Shown one piece after another: positions 16,309 through 25,322 of a stretch of DNA of 64,000 bases (the stretch's first letter is position 1; each line of letters opens with the position of its first letter). Location of the stretch: positions 992,001 to 1,056,000 of the forward strand of contig NZ_PGFI01000011.1 of NCBI RefSeq assembly GCF_002797755.1, read 5' to 3'. Position numbers and translations under genes: made by a program. This DNA comes from Brevirhabdus pacifica. Lineage in GTDB: Bacteria > Pseudomonadota > Alphaproteobacteria > Rhodobacterales > Rhodobacteraceae. The notes beneath the pieces are model-generated. The model was not told the origin of the DNA and ran no database searches. It was given only the letters and a program-made list of their open reading frames with translations.

Positions 16309-16383
16309 ACATTTGTCGAAATACACAAGGCAGGGTTGTCCGTTTCAACCACCAGTGTAATTCCAGGACGGCGAGAGGTTAGC

Positions 16384-16755
16384 ATGAAGCACCATGTAGA
16401 TGTTCATGTCGGCAAGCGTGTCCGGCACCGTCGATGGGTGCTGGGAATGACCCAGCAGAAGCTTGCCGAGAAAGTCGGGATCAAGTTTCAGCAGATCCAG
16501 AAATACGAAACCGGGATGAACCGCATCAGCGCCTCGCGCCTGTGGGAAATCGCGGATGCGCTCGGCACCACGATCGCGTTCTTCTTCGAGGGGCTGGAGA
16601 CCGCGCCCGGCGAGAATACGAATGCCAGCGACATGCCGGCCGACATCCTGGCCGATCGCGAGGCGCTGGAACTGGTGCGCTCCTACTACGCGATCCCCGA
16701 GAACCAGCGTCGCCGCCTTTTCGAACTGGCCCGCGTCCTCAGCGACGCGGCCTGA
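16384..16755 (+). CDS. XRE-family regulator (PraR-like)
   Basis: A 123-residue protein. The helix-turn-helix lies at about residues 9-62 (VGKRVRHRRWVLGMTQQKLAEKVGIKFQQIQKYETG) and ends FFFEGL. A short C-terminal helical part follows (REALELVRSYYAIPENQRRRLFELAR). This layout matches the alphaproteobacterial PraR/SinR-like regulators that control adhesion, biofilm or quorum-sensing genes in rhizobia. The target here is unknown. The start was placed at MKHHVDVHVG, preceded by GAGAGG. The AT-rich spacer upstream with many TTGCAA-like sites is a candidate autoregulatory region. Confidence 0.88.
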   Translation: MKHHVDVHVGKRVRHRRWVLGMTQQKLAEKVGIKFQQIQKYETGMNRISASRLWEIADALGTTIAFFFEGLETAPGENTNASDMPADILADREALELVRSYYAIPENQRRRLFELARVLSDAA

Positions 16756-16913
16756 AGGTCCGGCGACCGGCATTCGCCGGCCCCGCCAGACCCGCCGCCC
16801 GCACGCGGCCCCCGAACACTGCCGCTGACCACTGCCCCGAACACCGCCCCGGCCGGGCTTGACCCGGCACGCGGCATTCCCTACCGCTCGGCCCACCAGT
16901 GCCGGAGCATTCC

Positions 16914-17720
16914 ATGACCCCCGACAAACCCCTTCAGGATGAGCTTGTCGCCGTTGCGCACAGGCTTGCCGATATCGCCCGTCCTGCGACCCTGGGCCCC
17001 TTCCGGGGCCAGGCGCTGCAAACCCGCAGCAAGGGCGAGGGCGGGTTCGACCCGGTCACCGTGGCCGACCGCCAGGCCGAGGCCGAGATGCGCGAGCATC
17101 TGGCACGCGTCCGCCCGAGAGACGGTATCTTGGGCGAGGAGTTCGGCCCCGTCCCCTCGCAATCCGGACTGACTTGGGTGCTGGACCCGATCGACGGCAC
17201 CCGGGGCTACATGTCGGGCACGCCGACCTGGGGTGTGCTGATCGCGGTGGCGAACGATGCGGGCCCCCTCTACGGCATCATCGATCAGCCCTACACCGCC
17301 GAGCGGTTTCACGGCGGCTTCGGCACGGCCCGGTTCGACGGGCCGCGCGGGCCGGGTGCCCTCGCCACCCGGCAGACCGCGACCCTCGCCGAGGCGACCC
17401 TGTTCTCGACCTTCCCCGAGGTGGGAAGCCCCGAGGAGGGGCGCGCCTTCGCCGCCGTCTCGGACCGCTGTCGGCTGACCCGCTACGGGATGGATTGCTA
17501 TGCCTACGCACTGCTTGCCCTAGGCCAGATCGACCTAGTGATCGAGGCAGGATTGCAGGCCTATGACGTGGCCGCCCCCATCGCGGTGATCGAGGCTGCG
17601 GGCGGCGTCGTCTGCGACTGGCAGGGCGGGCCTGCGCACCGAGGCGGGCGCATCCTGGCTGCCGCCAACCCGCACCTGCGCGACGCGGCCCTTGAGATCC
17701 TGTCGGCCGCGCCGAGCTGA
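16914..17720 (+). CDS. hisN: Histidinol-phosphatase, inositol-monophosphatase type (HisN)
   Basis: A 268-residue IMPase-superfamily enzyme. Metal and substrate motifs: DPVTVADRQAE (about 46-55), GEEFG (74-78), DPIDGTRGYM (91-100) and the C-terminal LQAYDVAAPIAVIEAAGG. The WGVLIAV and GIIDQPYTAERF blocks are those of HisN-type histidinol-phosphatases, giving L-histidinol in histidine synthesis. Inositol monophosphatase activity is the alternative. The start MTPDKPLQ is preceded by CCGGAG; a GTG at 16899 would add five residues. Followed by a bidirectional terminator shared with the YebC gene. Confidence 0.88.
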   Translation: MTPDKPLQDELVAVAHRLADIARPATLGPFRGQALQTRSKGEGGFDPVTVADRQAEAEMREHLARVRPRDGILGEEFGPVPSQSGLTWVLDPIDGTRGYMSGTPTWGVLIAVANDAGPLYGIIDQPYTAERFHGGFGTARFDGPRGPGALATRQTATLAEATLFSTFPEVGSPEEGRAFAAVSDRCRLTRYGMDCYAYALLALGQIDLVIEAGLQAYDVAAPIAVIEAAGGVVCDWQGGPAHRGGRILAAANPHLRDAALEILSAAPS

Positions 17721-17782
17721 TCCGGGCCTTGCGGCGCCGTGTGAATCGCGCGCGCCAAGCATTTGTTATCTCAGAACGAAAA

Positions 17783-17806
17783 AAGACCGGCCGCGAGGCC
17801 GGTCTT
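17783..17806. terminator. Bidirectional terminator between hisN and the YebC gene
   Basis: AAGACCGGCC-GCGA-GGCCGGTCTT is a perfect 10-bp stem with an A-run before it on the plus strand, giving a T-run for the minus-strand transcript. The genes converge here. Confidence 0.85.
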
Positions 17807-17845
17807 TGAATTTCCGAAGGCGCGGCGACCGGGGTCGCCACGGGA

Positions 17846-18586
17846 TCAAAGCTGCGACAGGACCTCGTCGCTGGCCTCGAAATTGGCGGTGACGTTCTGG
17901 ATGTCGTCGTCATCCTCCAGCGCGTCGATCAGCTTCATCAGCTTTTGCATGCCGTCCAGATCAAGCTCGGTCGTGGTGGTGGGCATCCAGACCAGCTTGG
18001 TCGAATCCGACTCGCCCAGCTCGGCCTCGAGCGCGGTCGACACCTCGTTGAGGTCGGTGTCCGCGCAGATGATGACATGCCCGTCCTCGGAGCTTTCGAC
18101 ATTCTCGGCGCCGGCCTCGATCGCGGCCATCATCACCGTGTCCTCGTCGCCGACCTCGGCGGGGTAGGTGACCTGGCCCTTGCGCTCGAACATGAAGCTG
18201 ACCGAGCCGGTCTCGCCGAGGTTGCCGCCGTTCTTGGCGAAGGTCGAACGCACGGACGAGGCGGTGCGGTTGCGGTTGTCGGTCATCGCCTCGACGATGA
18301 CGGCGACGCCGCCGGGGCCGTAGCCCTCATAGCGGATCTCGTCGTAATTCTCGGCGTCACCACCCTGGGATTTCTTGATGGCACGGTCGATCACGTCCTT
18401 GGGCACCGACTGGGACTTGGCCTCCTTGACGGCCAGGCGCAGGCGCGGGTTCTTGTCGGGATCGGGGTCGCCCATCTTGGCGGCGACCGTGATCTCTTTG
18501 GACAGCTTGGAAAAGAGCTTCGAGCGCAGCTTGTCCTGACGCCCCTTGCGGTGCTGGATGTTCGCCCATTTGGAATGGCCTGCCAT
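17846..18586 (-). CDS. YebC/PmpR-family regulatory/translation factor
   Basis: A 246-residue YebC protein, the family's standard length. Hallmarks: [18 protein letters not shown] at the start, [18 protein letters not shown]-type segment, [27 protein letters not shown] in the middle and an acidic C-terminus. Described in some bacteria as a transcriptional regulator and, more recently, as a factor helping ribosomes at proline stretches. Often adjacent to ruvC, but not here. Terminator immediately downstream. Confidence 0.95.
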   Translation of the reverse strand: MAGHSKWANIQHRKGRQDKLRSKLFSKLSKEITVAAKMGDPDPDKNPRLRLAVKEAKSQSVPKDVIDRAIKKSQGGDAENYDEIRYEGYGPGGVAVIVEAMTDNRNRTASSVRSTFAKNGGNLGETGSVSFMFERKGQVTYPAEVGDEDTVMMAAIEAGAENVESSEDGHVIICADTDLNEVSTALEAELGESDSTKLVWMPTTTTELDLDGMQKLMKLIDALEDDDDIQNVTANFEASDEVLSQL

Positions 18587-18761
18587 GGGTCTTTCCCCGT
18601 CCTGTGAATTCCGTCGGCCCGTCTATACGGCAAGCGGTGCGACCCGCGCAATCCCAACCCCCGCGCTATCTTGGCCCGCGCGGGCGGAAAAGCGGCGCCC
18701 CGGCCCGCGCGGGCCAATCGGAGGCGTGACCCGGGCGGGGCAAGGAGCTACATCGGGGGGT

Positions 18762-20537
18762 ATGACAACAGACCAGATCATCGTCTTCGGCCTTTTCGGC
18801 GCGGTTTTCGCCCTCCTGCTCTGGGGGCGCTGGCGCTATGACCTGGTGGCCTTCGCCGCGCTGATGGCGGGGGTGGTGCTGGGGGTGGTGCCGACCGACC
18901 GGGCCTTCAGCGGCTTCGGCCACCCGGCGACACTGGTGGTGGCGCTGGTCCTGATCGTCTCGGCGGGGCTGGTCCGTTCGGGCGCGGTCTACCTGATCAC
19001 CCGGACCCTTGTGGACAGCACCCGCGCCCTGGGCGGCCATATCGCCATCATGGGCGGGGTGGCGGCGGCCCTGTCGGGCTTCATGAACAATGTGGCGGCA
19101 CTGGCGCTGCTGATGCCGGTGGATATCCAGACCGCGCGCAAGGCGGGGCGGGCGCCGCGCCTGTCGCTGATGCCGCTGAGCTTCGCCACCATCCTGGGGG
19201 GCATGGTGACGCTGATCGGCACGCCGCCCAATATCATCATCGCCTCGATCCGGCAGGAGACGTTGGGCAGCCCCTTCAAGATGTTCGATTTCGCCCCCGT
19301 GGGCGGGGTGGCGGCGCTGGCGGGTCTGATATTCGTGGCAACCGTCGGCTGGCGGCTGATCCCCGACCGCACGGACCAGACCGCCGAGGCCATGGCCGAG
19401 ATCAAGGCCTACGTGGCCGAGCTGACCGTGCCCGAGGGATCGTCCCTGCTGGGCCAGCGGCTGGCCGAGTTGAAGCCAGAGGCCGACAAGGCCGACGTGG
19501 CGGTTCTGGGCATCGTGCGCCGGGGAGAGCGGCTTTACGGCACCGCCCGCAACATCGAGCTGGAGCCCGGTGACGCGCTGGTGCTGGAGGCCACGCCCGA
19601 GGCGCTGGACGAGTTTCGCGCCACCCTGTCGCTGGATTTCGCCGAGCCCACGCGCCAGGGCTACATCCAGGCCGAGGGGGCGGGGATGGCGCTGGCCGAG
19701 GTGGTCGTGACCGAGCAGTCGCGCCTGAACGGGCGCACCGCCCAGCAAGTGGGCCTGGCCTGGCGACGGCGTACGATTTTGCTGGGCATCTCGCGGGCGG
19801 GGAAGCGCATCACCCGCCAGGTGCGCAAGACCACGATCCGAAGCGGCGACGTGCTGCTGCTGCTGCTGCCCTCGGACACCCAGACGGATGTAATCGACTG
19901 GCTGGGCACGCTGCCGCTGGCCGACCGGGGGCTGGCGGTGACCCAGAACACCAAGACCTGGCTGGCGATCGGCCTGTTCCTGGGGGCGGTGGCGGCGGCC
20001 AGTTTCGGGCTGCTTTACCTGCCGGTCGCGCTGGGTCTGGTGGTGGTGGCCTACGTGCTGGCCCAGATCGTGCCGGTGCGCGAGATCTACGACCACGTGG
20101 AATGGCCGGTGGTGGTGTTGCTGGGCTCGATGATCCCGCTGGGCGCCGCGCTGGAAAGCACGGGCGGCACCCGCCTGATCGCCGATGCGCTGACGGCGCT
20201 GACGGGGGGCATGCCCGCCTGGGTCACGCTGGCGGTTCTGATGGTGGTGACGATGACGCTGAGCGACGTGCTGAACAACACCGCCACGACCATCGTCGCG
20301 GCGCCGGTCGGCATCCAGATGGCCCAGAGCCTCGGCGTCAATCCCGACCCCTTCCTGATGGCGGTGGCGATCGCGGCCTCCTCGGCGTTCCTCACGCCCA
20401 TCGGGCACAAGAACAACACGCTGATCCTGGGGCCGGGGGGCTATGCCTTCGGGGATTACTGGCGGATGGGCCTGCCGCTGGAGATCATCGTGATCGCGGT
20501 GTCGATCCCGGCGATCCTGGTGTTTTGGCCGTTGTGA
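18762..20537 (+). CDS. SLC13-family permease with two TrkA-C domains
   Basis: A 591-residue anion:Na+ symporter-like protein. The membrane half starts MTTDQIIVFGLFG. SGFMNNVAALALLMPV and TLIGTPPNIIIAS (about residues 105-165) are the SLC13/DASS hairpin motif. Two RCK_C (TrkA-C) domains follow at about 220-380 (LTVPEGSSLLGQRL, EVVVTEQSRLNGRT), then the second membrane half with LSDVLNNTATTIVAAPVG. Substrates of such proteins are dicarboxylates, sulfate or similar anions; not determinable here. A paralogue of the same architecture lies convergently at 20978-22756. Its stop sits 2 bp before a dispersed repeat. Confidence 0.92.
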   Translation: MTTDQIIVFGLFGAVFALLLWGRWRYDLVAFAALMAGVVLGVVPTDRAFSGFGHPATLVVALVLIVSAGLVRSGAVYLITRTLVDSTRALGGHIAIMGGVAAALSGFMNNVAALALLMPVDIQTARKAGRAPRLSLMPLSFATILGGMVTLIGTPPNIIIASIRQETLGSPFKMFDFAPVGGVAALAGLIFVATVGWRLIPDRTDQTAEAMAEIKAYVAELTVPEGSSLLGQRLAELKPEADKADVAVLGIVRRGERLYGTARNIELEPGDALVLEATPEALDEFRATLSLDFAEPTRQGYIQAEGAGMALAEVVVTEQSRLNGRTAQQVGLAWRRRTILLGISRAGKRITRQVRKTTIRSGDVLLLLLPSDTQTDVIDWLGTLPLADRGLAVTQNTKTWLAIGLFLGAVAAASFGLLYLPVALGLVVVAYVLAQIVPVREIYDHVEWPVVVLLGSMIPLGAALESTGGTRLIADALTALTGGMPAWVTLAVLMVVTMTLSDVLNNTATTIVAAPVGIQMAQSLGVNPDPFLMAVAIAASSAFLTPIGHKNNTLILGPGGYAFGDYWRMGLPLEIIVIAVSIPAILVFWPL

Positions 20538-20539
20538 CG

Positions 20540-20574
20540 CCTCCGGCGGGGATATTTTCGCGACACTGAAGGGG
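20540..20574 (+). repeat. Dispersed CCTCCGGCGGGGATATTT repeat, single copy
   Basis: Starts immediately after the upstream permease stop and matches the forward copy at 6236-6270 in 32 of 35 positions, ending CACTGAAGGGG. It lies between convergent genes. Confidence 0.8.
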
Positions 20575-20591
20575 CCGCCGCGCGGGGCGGC

Positions 20592-20990
20592 TCAACGTGC
20601 GCTTGCCGGCGCGTAGTCGAGGTTGGACCCGCCGGGCAGGGTGATGCGGACGGGTGGTTGATCGCCGGGAGGGGTATTGATCCGGGCCAGGGTTAGGCGT
20701 GGCTGTCGCCGGGGTGCGGCGCCGGGGGCGACGGTGAAGCCTGGCGGGTTCTCGCAGCCGCCCATGGTGCCCGACCAGCCGGCGGCGGGCGCGCGGCGGG
20801 CGGGACCGGCGCAGAGGCTGCCGTCGACCCGTGTGACGGTCAGCGTGTCGCGATAGAGCAGCACCTGGCGGGGCGGACTGTCGGCGGCGGTCATGGCCGG
20901 GCGCAGGGTGGCCGGGGGCGTGCAGGCCGCCAGCGAAAGGGCCCCGAGCATTGCCAGACCGGCCCGTGCGGCACCCCTCACAGCGGCCAC
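20592..20990 (-). CDS. Small hypothetical lipoprotein
   Basis: A 132-residue protein of unknown function. It reads from GTG at 20990, overlapping the upstream permease stop by 13 bp, through a signal peptide ending LSLAAC. ATG 20951 is an alternative start that would leave a very short n-region. The mature part has no recognisable domain and two further Cys (SLCAG, GGCEN). Last gene of the mgtE-to-SLC13 operon. Confidence 0.65.
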   Translation of the reverse strand: MAAVRGAARAGLAMLGALSLAACTPPATLRPAMTAADSPPRQVLLYRDTLTVTRVDGSLCAGPARRAPAAGWSGTMGGCENPPGFTVAPGAAPRRQPRLTLARINTPPGDQPPVRITLPGGSNLDYAPASAR

Positions 20991-22756
20991 AGCAGGGGGA
21001 TGAGGGCCGAGGCCAGCAGCCCGACGGAGAGGTTCAGCGGGATCCCCACCTTCATGAAATCCGTGAAACGGTAGCCGCCGGGGCCGTAGACCAGCATGTT
21101 GGTCTGGTAGCCGATCGGGGTGGCGAAGCTGGCGGAGGCCGCGATCATCACCGCCACCACCAGGGGGCGGGGATCGAGCCCCAGGGTGTTGGCCAGGCCG
21201 ATGGCCACCGGCGTGACCACCACCGCCACGGCGTTGTTGGAGACAAGCTCTGTCAGAAGAGAGGTCAGCAGGTAGATCATCCAGACGATCAGGAAGGGGG
21301 GCAGGCCGGCAAGGCCTGGCGCCACCGCCTCGACGATCAGGCGCACGGCGCCCGTGGATTCGAGCGCGACGCCGATCGCCAGCATGGCGAAGATCAGAGC
21401 CAGCAGCCGGCCGTCGATGAAGGCGAAGGCCTCCTCGGCGTCGATGCAGCGGGTGATCAGCACCACCGCGACCGAGACCGCCGAGAGCAGGAAGATCGGT
21501 GCCACGCCGAAGGCGGCCAGCACCACGACCCCCAGCAGGGCGGCGATGGCGATGGGCGCGTGGTTGCGGCGGTAGGCCTGTGCCGAGGGCTTGGAGACAT
21601 CGAGCAGGCGCATCTCGGCGGCCAGGCGCTGGATATCCTCGGGCGCGCCCTCGAGCAGCAGCGTGTCGCCGACGCGGACATCCAGATCGTCGAGCTGGCG
21701 GCCGATGTTCTGGTTCCTGCGGTGCACGGCCAGGGGATAGACCCCGAAGCGGCGGCGCAGGCGCATGGCGCCGAGGTTGCGCCCCACCATGCGGCAGCCG
21801 GGGGTGATCAGCACCTCGACCGTGGTGGTCTGGACCGAGGAGAGCTTGTCGACCGGGCGCACCGAGGGGTTCTGTTGCAGGCCCATCAGTTCGGCCATCT
21901 CGGTGCGCAGCACGACCCGGTCGCCGGGCTCAAGCTGGACCGAGCCGAGGTCGCGGCGCAGCGAGGCGTCGCCGCGCAGCACGTCGATCAGGCGCACGCC
22001 CTCGCGGCGGAAAAGGTCGACCTCCTGCACCATCTGGCCGATCAGGTTGCTGTCCTCGGGGACGGCGACCTCGGTGAAGAACTTCATCTTTGACTTGTCG
22101 GAGATGAGTGAGGCGAGGCTCTCGCGTTCGGGCAGAAGGCGGGGGGCGATGAAGCGCAGGTAGACCATGCCCCAGATCACCAGGACGATGCCGAGGGGGG
22201 TCACCTCGAATATGCCGAAGGGGGCAAGGCCCTGTTCGCGGGCGACACCATCGACCAGCAGGTTGGTCGAGGTGCCGATCAGGGTCAGCGTGCCGCCCAG
22301 GATCGCGGCATAGCTGAGCGGGATCAGGATCTTGGAGCCGGAGACGTTCAGCGTCTTGGCCAGTTGCATGAAGACCGGGATCATCACCACCACGACGGGC
22401 GTGTTCGATACGATGGCGGAGGACAGGACCACGAACATCAGCAGGCCCGCCATCGCCAGGGCGGGGCGGCCGCGGGCGGTCCGCTCGGCCGCCTGGGTGA
22501 ACCAGTCAAGCGCACCGGTCCGCACCAGCGCCCCCATCACGATGAACATCGCGGCGATGGTCCAGGGGGCGGGGTTGGCGAAGACGCGCAGCGCCTCGTC
22601 ATAGGGCAGCAGGCCGAAGATCAGCATCACGGCGGTGCCGGCGATGGCGACCACCTCGGTCGGGTAGGTCTCGCGCAGAAAGAGGATGAACATCACCACC
22701 ACCACGGCGATGGTGGCGAAGGCCTGGGCAAGGGGTGGCAGCGCCAGATCTATCAT
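20978..22756 (-). CDS. SLC13-family permease with two TrkA-C domains (second copy)
   Basis: A 592-residue protein with the same layout as the permease at 18762-20537. Its first hairpin motif is SNTPVVVVMIPVF…TLIGTSTNLLVDG (about 120-170). Two TrkA-C domains follow (VAVPEDSNLIGQMVQ; VEVLITPGCRMVGRN), then the second hairpin SNNAVAVVVTPVAIG. The sequences are clearly diverged (GTPPN versus GTSTN at the substrate hairpin), suggesting different anions. Its ATG overlaps the upstream DMT stop (ATGA). Confidence 0.92.
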   Translation of the reverse strand: MIDLALPPLAQAFATIAVVVVMFILFLRETYPTEVVAIAGTAVMLIFGLLPYDEALRVFANPAPWTIAAMFIVMGALVRTGALDWFTQAAERTARGRPALAMAGLLMFVVLSSAIVSNTPVVVVMIPVFMQLAKTLNVSGSKILIPLSYAAILGGTLTLIGTSTNLLVDGVAREQGLAPFGIFEVTPLGIVLVIWGMVYLRFIAPRLLPERESLASLISDKSKMKFFTEVAVPEDSNLIGQMVQEVDLFRREGVRLIDVLRGDASLRRDLGSVQLEPGDRVVLRTEMAELMGLQQNPSVRPVDKLSSVQTTTVEVLITPGCRMVGRNLGAMRLRRRFGVYPLAVHRRNQNIGRQLDDLDVRVGDTLLLEGAPEDIQRLAAEMRLLDVSKPSAQAYRRNHAPIAIAALLGVVVLAAFGVAPIFLLSAVSVAVVLITRCIDAEEAFAFIDGRLLALIFAMLAIGVALESTGAVRLIVEAVAPGLAGLPPFLIVWMIYLLTSLLTELVSNNAVAVVVTPVAIGLANTLGLDPRPLVVAVMIAASASFATPIGYQTNMLVYGPGGYRFTDFMKVGIPLNLSVGLLASALIPLLWPL

Positions 22757-23808
22757 GTCGGGTCCCGGTCCGAGGTCGCGGTCAAGCGCGCATCTTGCGG
22801 CCTTGTCCCGCCGGGCACAACGTCGTTTCGCGGGGCCGCGTCATCGGGTGGCATTTGTGGCTCAGGGCGGGGGCGCGGCTGAACCAGGGCCAGGCCGCCC
22901 ATCATCGCGGCGAGGGCGATCCACACCGGCCCGCTGTAGCTTTCGCCCAGCAGGATCATCGCCCAGAAGACGCCGAAGCCGGTGGCGAGATAGGTGATCT
23001 GTGCCGCGAAGACCGCGCCGGAATGGCCGACCAGCCAGATATACCCGACATAGGCCACCACGTTCAGCACCGACGACAGGGTGATGGCGTATTCGGGGGC
23101 CGCCCAGACGCGGAGCGGATTGACCAGCTGACCGCTGGCGTAGGCCAGCGGCAGCGCCAGCACCAGCGCCACGAGCGAGGCGCCCAGCAGGACGGTCACC
23201 GGACCCAGCCCCTCGGCGCCGCGCCGGCCTAGGTAGACTCCTTCGCCCGCGTAGCAGGCCGAGGCGAAGAGGGCGAGCCAGACGAAGGGCGCGCCGGCGG
23301 GATCGGGCAGGCTGGCCTCGGGGGTGGCGATCAGGACGATGCCGACGAGGCCCAGCACCAGCCCGCCCATGCGGGCCCAGGAAAAGCGGTCGATCCCGAC
23401 GGCGATGGCCAGGGGGAATGTGAACATCGCCACGGTGGAAATGATGATCGACATCACGCCCGAGGGCAGATGAGCGGCGGCCTTGTAGTTGGCGGAATTG
23501 GGCAGGACCGTGCCCAGCAGCGCCACCACGACGAAAAGCACCAGCGCGCGCGGCGTCAGCGGCAGCGGTTTGCGGCGCCACAGGTTCCAGCCGCCCAGCA
23601 GCAGGACCGAGACCACCAATTGCCAGACCAACAGGCCAAGGGGCGGGTGGCCGGTGCTGACGGCGATGCGGGTCATGGGCTGGGTCATCGCCCAGGTCGC
23701 GCCCAGCACGATCAGGACCGTCACGGGCAGCAGGACGGGCAGCAGCATCGCCAGAAGGGATGCCGGAAAATCGGCCCGGACCGATGCCGGCCACGGGCGC
23801 CGGTTCAC
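22753..23808 (-). CDS. DMT/EamA-family transporter
   Basis: A 351-residue drug/metabolite-transporter superfamily protein with ten predicted spans in two EamA repeats. It starts MNRRPWPASV; repeat motifs include LLGTVLPNSANYKAA (about 100) and GHSGAVFAAQITYLATGFGVFWA (about 275). The polar C-terminal tail of about 35 residues is probably cytoplasmic. Substrate unknown. Coupled by ATGA overlaps to ymdB upstream and the SLC13 permease downstream. Confidence 0.88.
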   Translation of the reverse strand: MNRRPWPASVRADFPASLLAMLLPVLLPVTVLIVLGATWAMTQPMTRIAVSTGHPPLGLLVWQLVVSVLLLGGWNLWRRKPLPLTPRALVLFVVVALLGTVLPNSANYKAAAHLPSGVMSIIISTVAMFTFPLAIAVGIDRFSWARMGGLVLGLVGIVLIATPEASLPDPAGAPFVWLALFASACYAGEGVYLGRRGAEGLGPVTVLLGASLVALVLALPLAYASGQLVNPLRVWAAPEYAITLSSVLNVVAYVGYIWLVGHSGAVFAAQITYLATGFGVFWAMILLGESYSGPVWIALAAMMGGLALVQPRPRPEPQMPPDDAAPRNDVVPGGTRPQDARLTATSDRDPT

Positions 23809-24617
23809 GGGGCCGCGCTTTCGAGGCGGCCGCCGTGGCGGATCATCCGCACCGATTTGGCCAGGCCTGTGCGGTCATCGGTCTCGACCAGAAGCCCGCT
23901 CATCGTCGCCTCGCCCATGGCGGGGGTGAAGCGGCCCCGGCCCATGCCGGTGACGAAGCGGCGCATGGGTTCTTCCTTTTCCATCCCGATGACCGAGTTG
24001 TAGTCGCCGCACATGCCGGCGTCGGATTGGAAGGCGGTGCCGCGGGGCAGGATCTGCGCGTCGGCGGTGGGTACGTGGGTATGGGTGCCGACCACGACCG
24101 AGGCGCGCCCGTCGCACCAATGGCCCATCCCCATCTTCTCGGACGTGGCCTCGCAATGCATGTCGACCAGGATCGCCTGGGCCATGCCGCCGAGAGGGTG
24201 GGATTTAAGCACCGGCTCGACCGCCGAGAAGGGATCGTCGAAGGCGCGCTTCATGAAGACATTGCCCAGCACCTGGGTCACCAGGACCTTGCGCCCGCCG
24301 GTGGCGGTGAACAGGCGGTGGCCGCGCCCGGGCGCCCCCTTGGCATAGTTCAGCGGCCGCAGGATCCGCGGCTCCTGCTCGATGAAGCTGAGCATGTCGC
24401 GCTGATCGAAGGCATGATCGCCCAAGGTCAGGCAATCGGCGCCGGCATCCAGCAGGGTCTTGGCATGGGCCGCGCTGAGACCGGCGCCGCCGGTCGCGTT
24501 CTCGCCGTTGACGACGATGAAATCCAGCTTCCACGCCTCGCGCAGGGGTTTCAGATGTTCGGTGATCGCCTTGCGACCGGCGCGTCCCACGACGTCGCCC
24601 AGAAACAGAATTCTCAT
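23805..24617 (-). CDS. ymdB: YmdB-type metallophosphoesterase (TIGR00282 family)
   Basis: A 270-residue calcineurin-fold phosphodiesterase. Metal motifs in order: GDVVGRAGR (7-15), NGENATGGAG (about 37-46), LGDHAFDQ, DMHCEATSEKM and GTHTHVPTAD. The Bacillus relative hydrolyses cyclic and linear phosphodiesters (2',3'-cAMP) and affects biofilm and RNA decay. Full length with all metal ligands. Overlaps the DMT gene by 4 bp; 101 bp after the cyclo-ligase gene. Confidence 0.93.
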   Translation of the reverse strand: MRILFLGDVVGRAGRKAITEHLKPLREAWKLDFIVVNGENATGGAGLSAAHAKTLLDAGADCLTLGDHAFDQRDMLSFIEQEPRILRPLNYAKGAPGRGHRLFTATGGRKVLVTQVLGNVFMKRAFDDPFSAVEPVLKSHPLGGMAQAILVDMHCEATSEKMGMGHWCDGRASVVVGTHTHVPTADAQILPRGTAFQSDAGMCGDYNSVIGMEKEEPMRRFVTGMGRGRFTPAMGEATMSGLLVETDDRTGLAKSVRMIRHGGRLESAAP

Positions 24618-24718
24618 GCCACCGGGCTAGACCGGCGGGGCGCAAAGCGCAAGATGCTGGTGCAGGGGAACGTAGGTTCCGGGCCGCCGGAAGGGCCCGA
24701 AACACGGCCCGGCGCGCC

Positions 24719-25309
24719 TCAGACGGGGCGGATGACGCCGCCCTCGGTCACGATCAGGTCCAGCGGCTGGTCGGTCGCTTCGATCGGGACCTCCTCGACC
24801 TCCTGCGCGCCGTAGGCGAGGCCCACGGCAAAGGTCGGGCGGTTGCGACGCAGCCCCTCCAGCGTGCGGTCGTAGAACCCCCCGCCATAGCCCAGCCTGA
24901 AGCCGCGCCGGTCGAAGGCCAGCAGCGGCACAATCAGCACCTCGGGCACCATCGGCACCGGGTCGGCGGGGGCGTGGGTGCCGAAGGAGGCCGCGACCAG
25001 CGGCATATCGGGCGTCCAGCGTGCGAAGGCCAGCGGCCGGGCCTTGCCCTCGATCAGGGGCACGCCGACGGCGGCGCCGGACCAGGCGGCCATGGTGGGG
25101 CGGGGGTCGATCTCGGTCCCCATGGGCAGGAAACCCGACAGGGGCAGGGCGCTCCACTCGGCCAGGGCGTGGGCCAGGTGCCGGTTGGCGTCGCGGTCGG
25201 CCAGACGCCCTTCGTCGCGGGCGCGATGTGCTGCGCGCGCGGCAAAGGCGGCGGCGCGGGCCGCGTCCTTGATCCGCTTCATCTCGTCGGGGTCGGTGGT
25301 GTCGTTCAT
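24719..25309 (-). CDS. fthC: 5-formyltetrahydrofolate cyclo-ligase
   Basis: A 196-residue enzyme turning 5-formyl-THF into 5,10-methenyl-THF with ATP. The basic N-terminal helix (KRIKDAARAAAFAARAAHR) and the substrate/ATP loop LGYGGGFYDRTLEGL (139-153) are diagnostic. It starts 13 bp after mgtE. In many bacteria the 6S RNA gene sits upstream of this gene; the gap here is too short for it. Confidence 0.93.
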   Translation of the reverse strand: MNDTTDPDEMKRIKDAARAAAFAARAAHRARDEGRLADRDANRHLAHALAEWSALPLSGFLPMGTEIDPRPTMAAWSGAAVGVPLIEGKARPLAFARWTPDMPLVAASFGTHAPADPVPMVPEVLIVPLLAFDRRGFRLGYGGGFYDRTLEGLRRNRPTFAVGLAYGAQEVEEVPIEATDQPLDLIVTEGGVIRPV

Positions 25310-25322
25310 GGCGGTCCCTCCC

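Noticed and set aside
24618-24718. 6S RNA gene near the 5-formyl-THF cyclo-ligase
   Set aside because: Upstream of the cyclo-ligase there are only 13 bp. The 101-bp gap downstream is too short and shows no long bulged hairpin.
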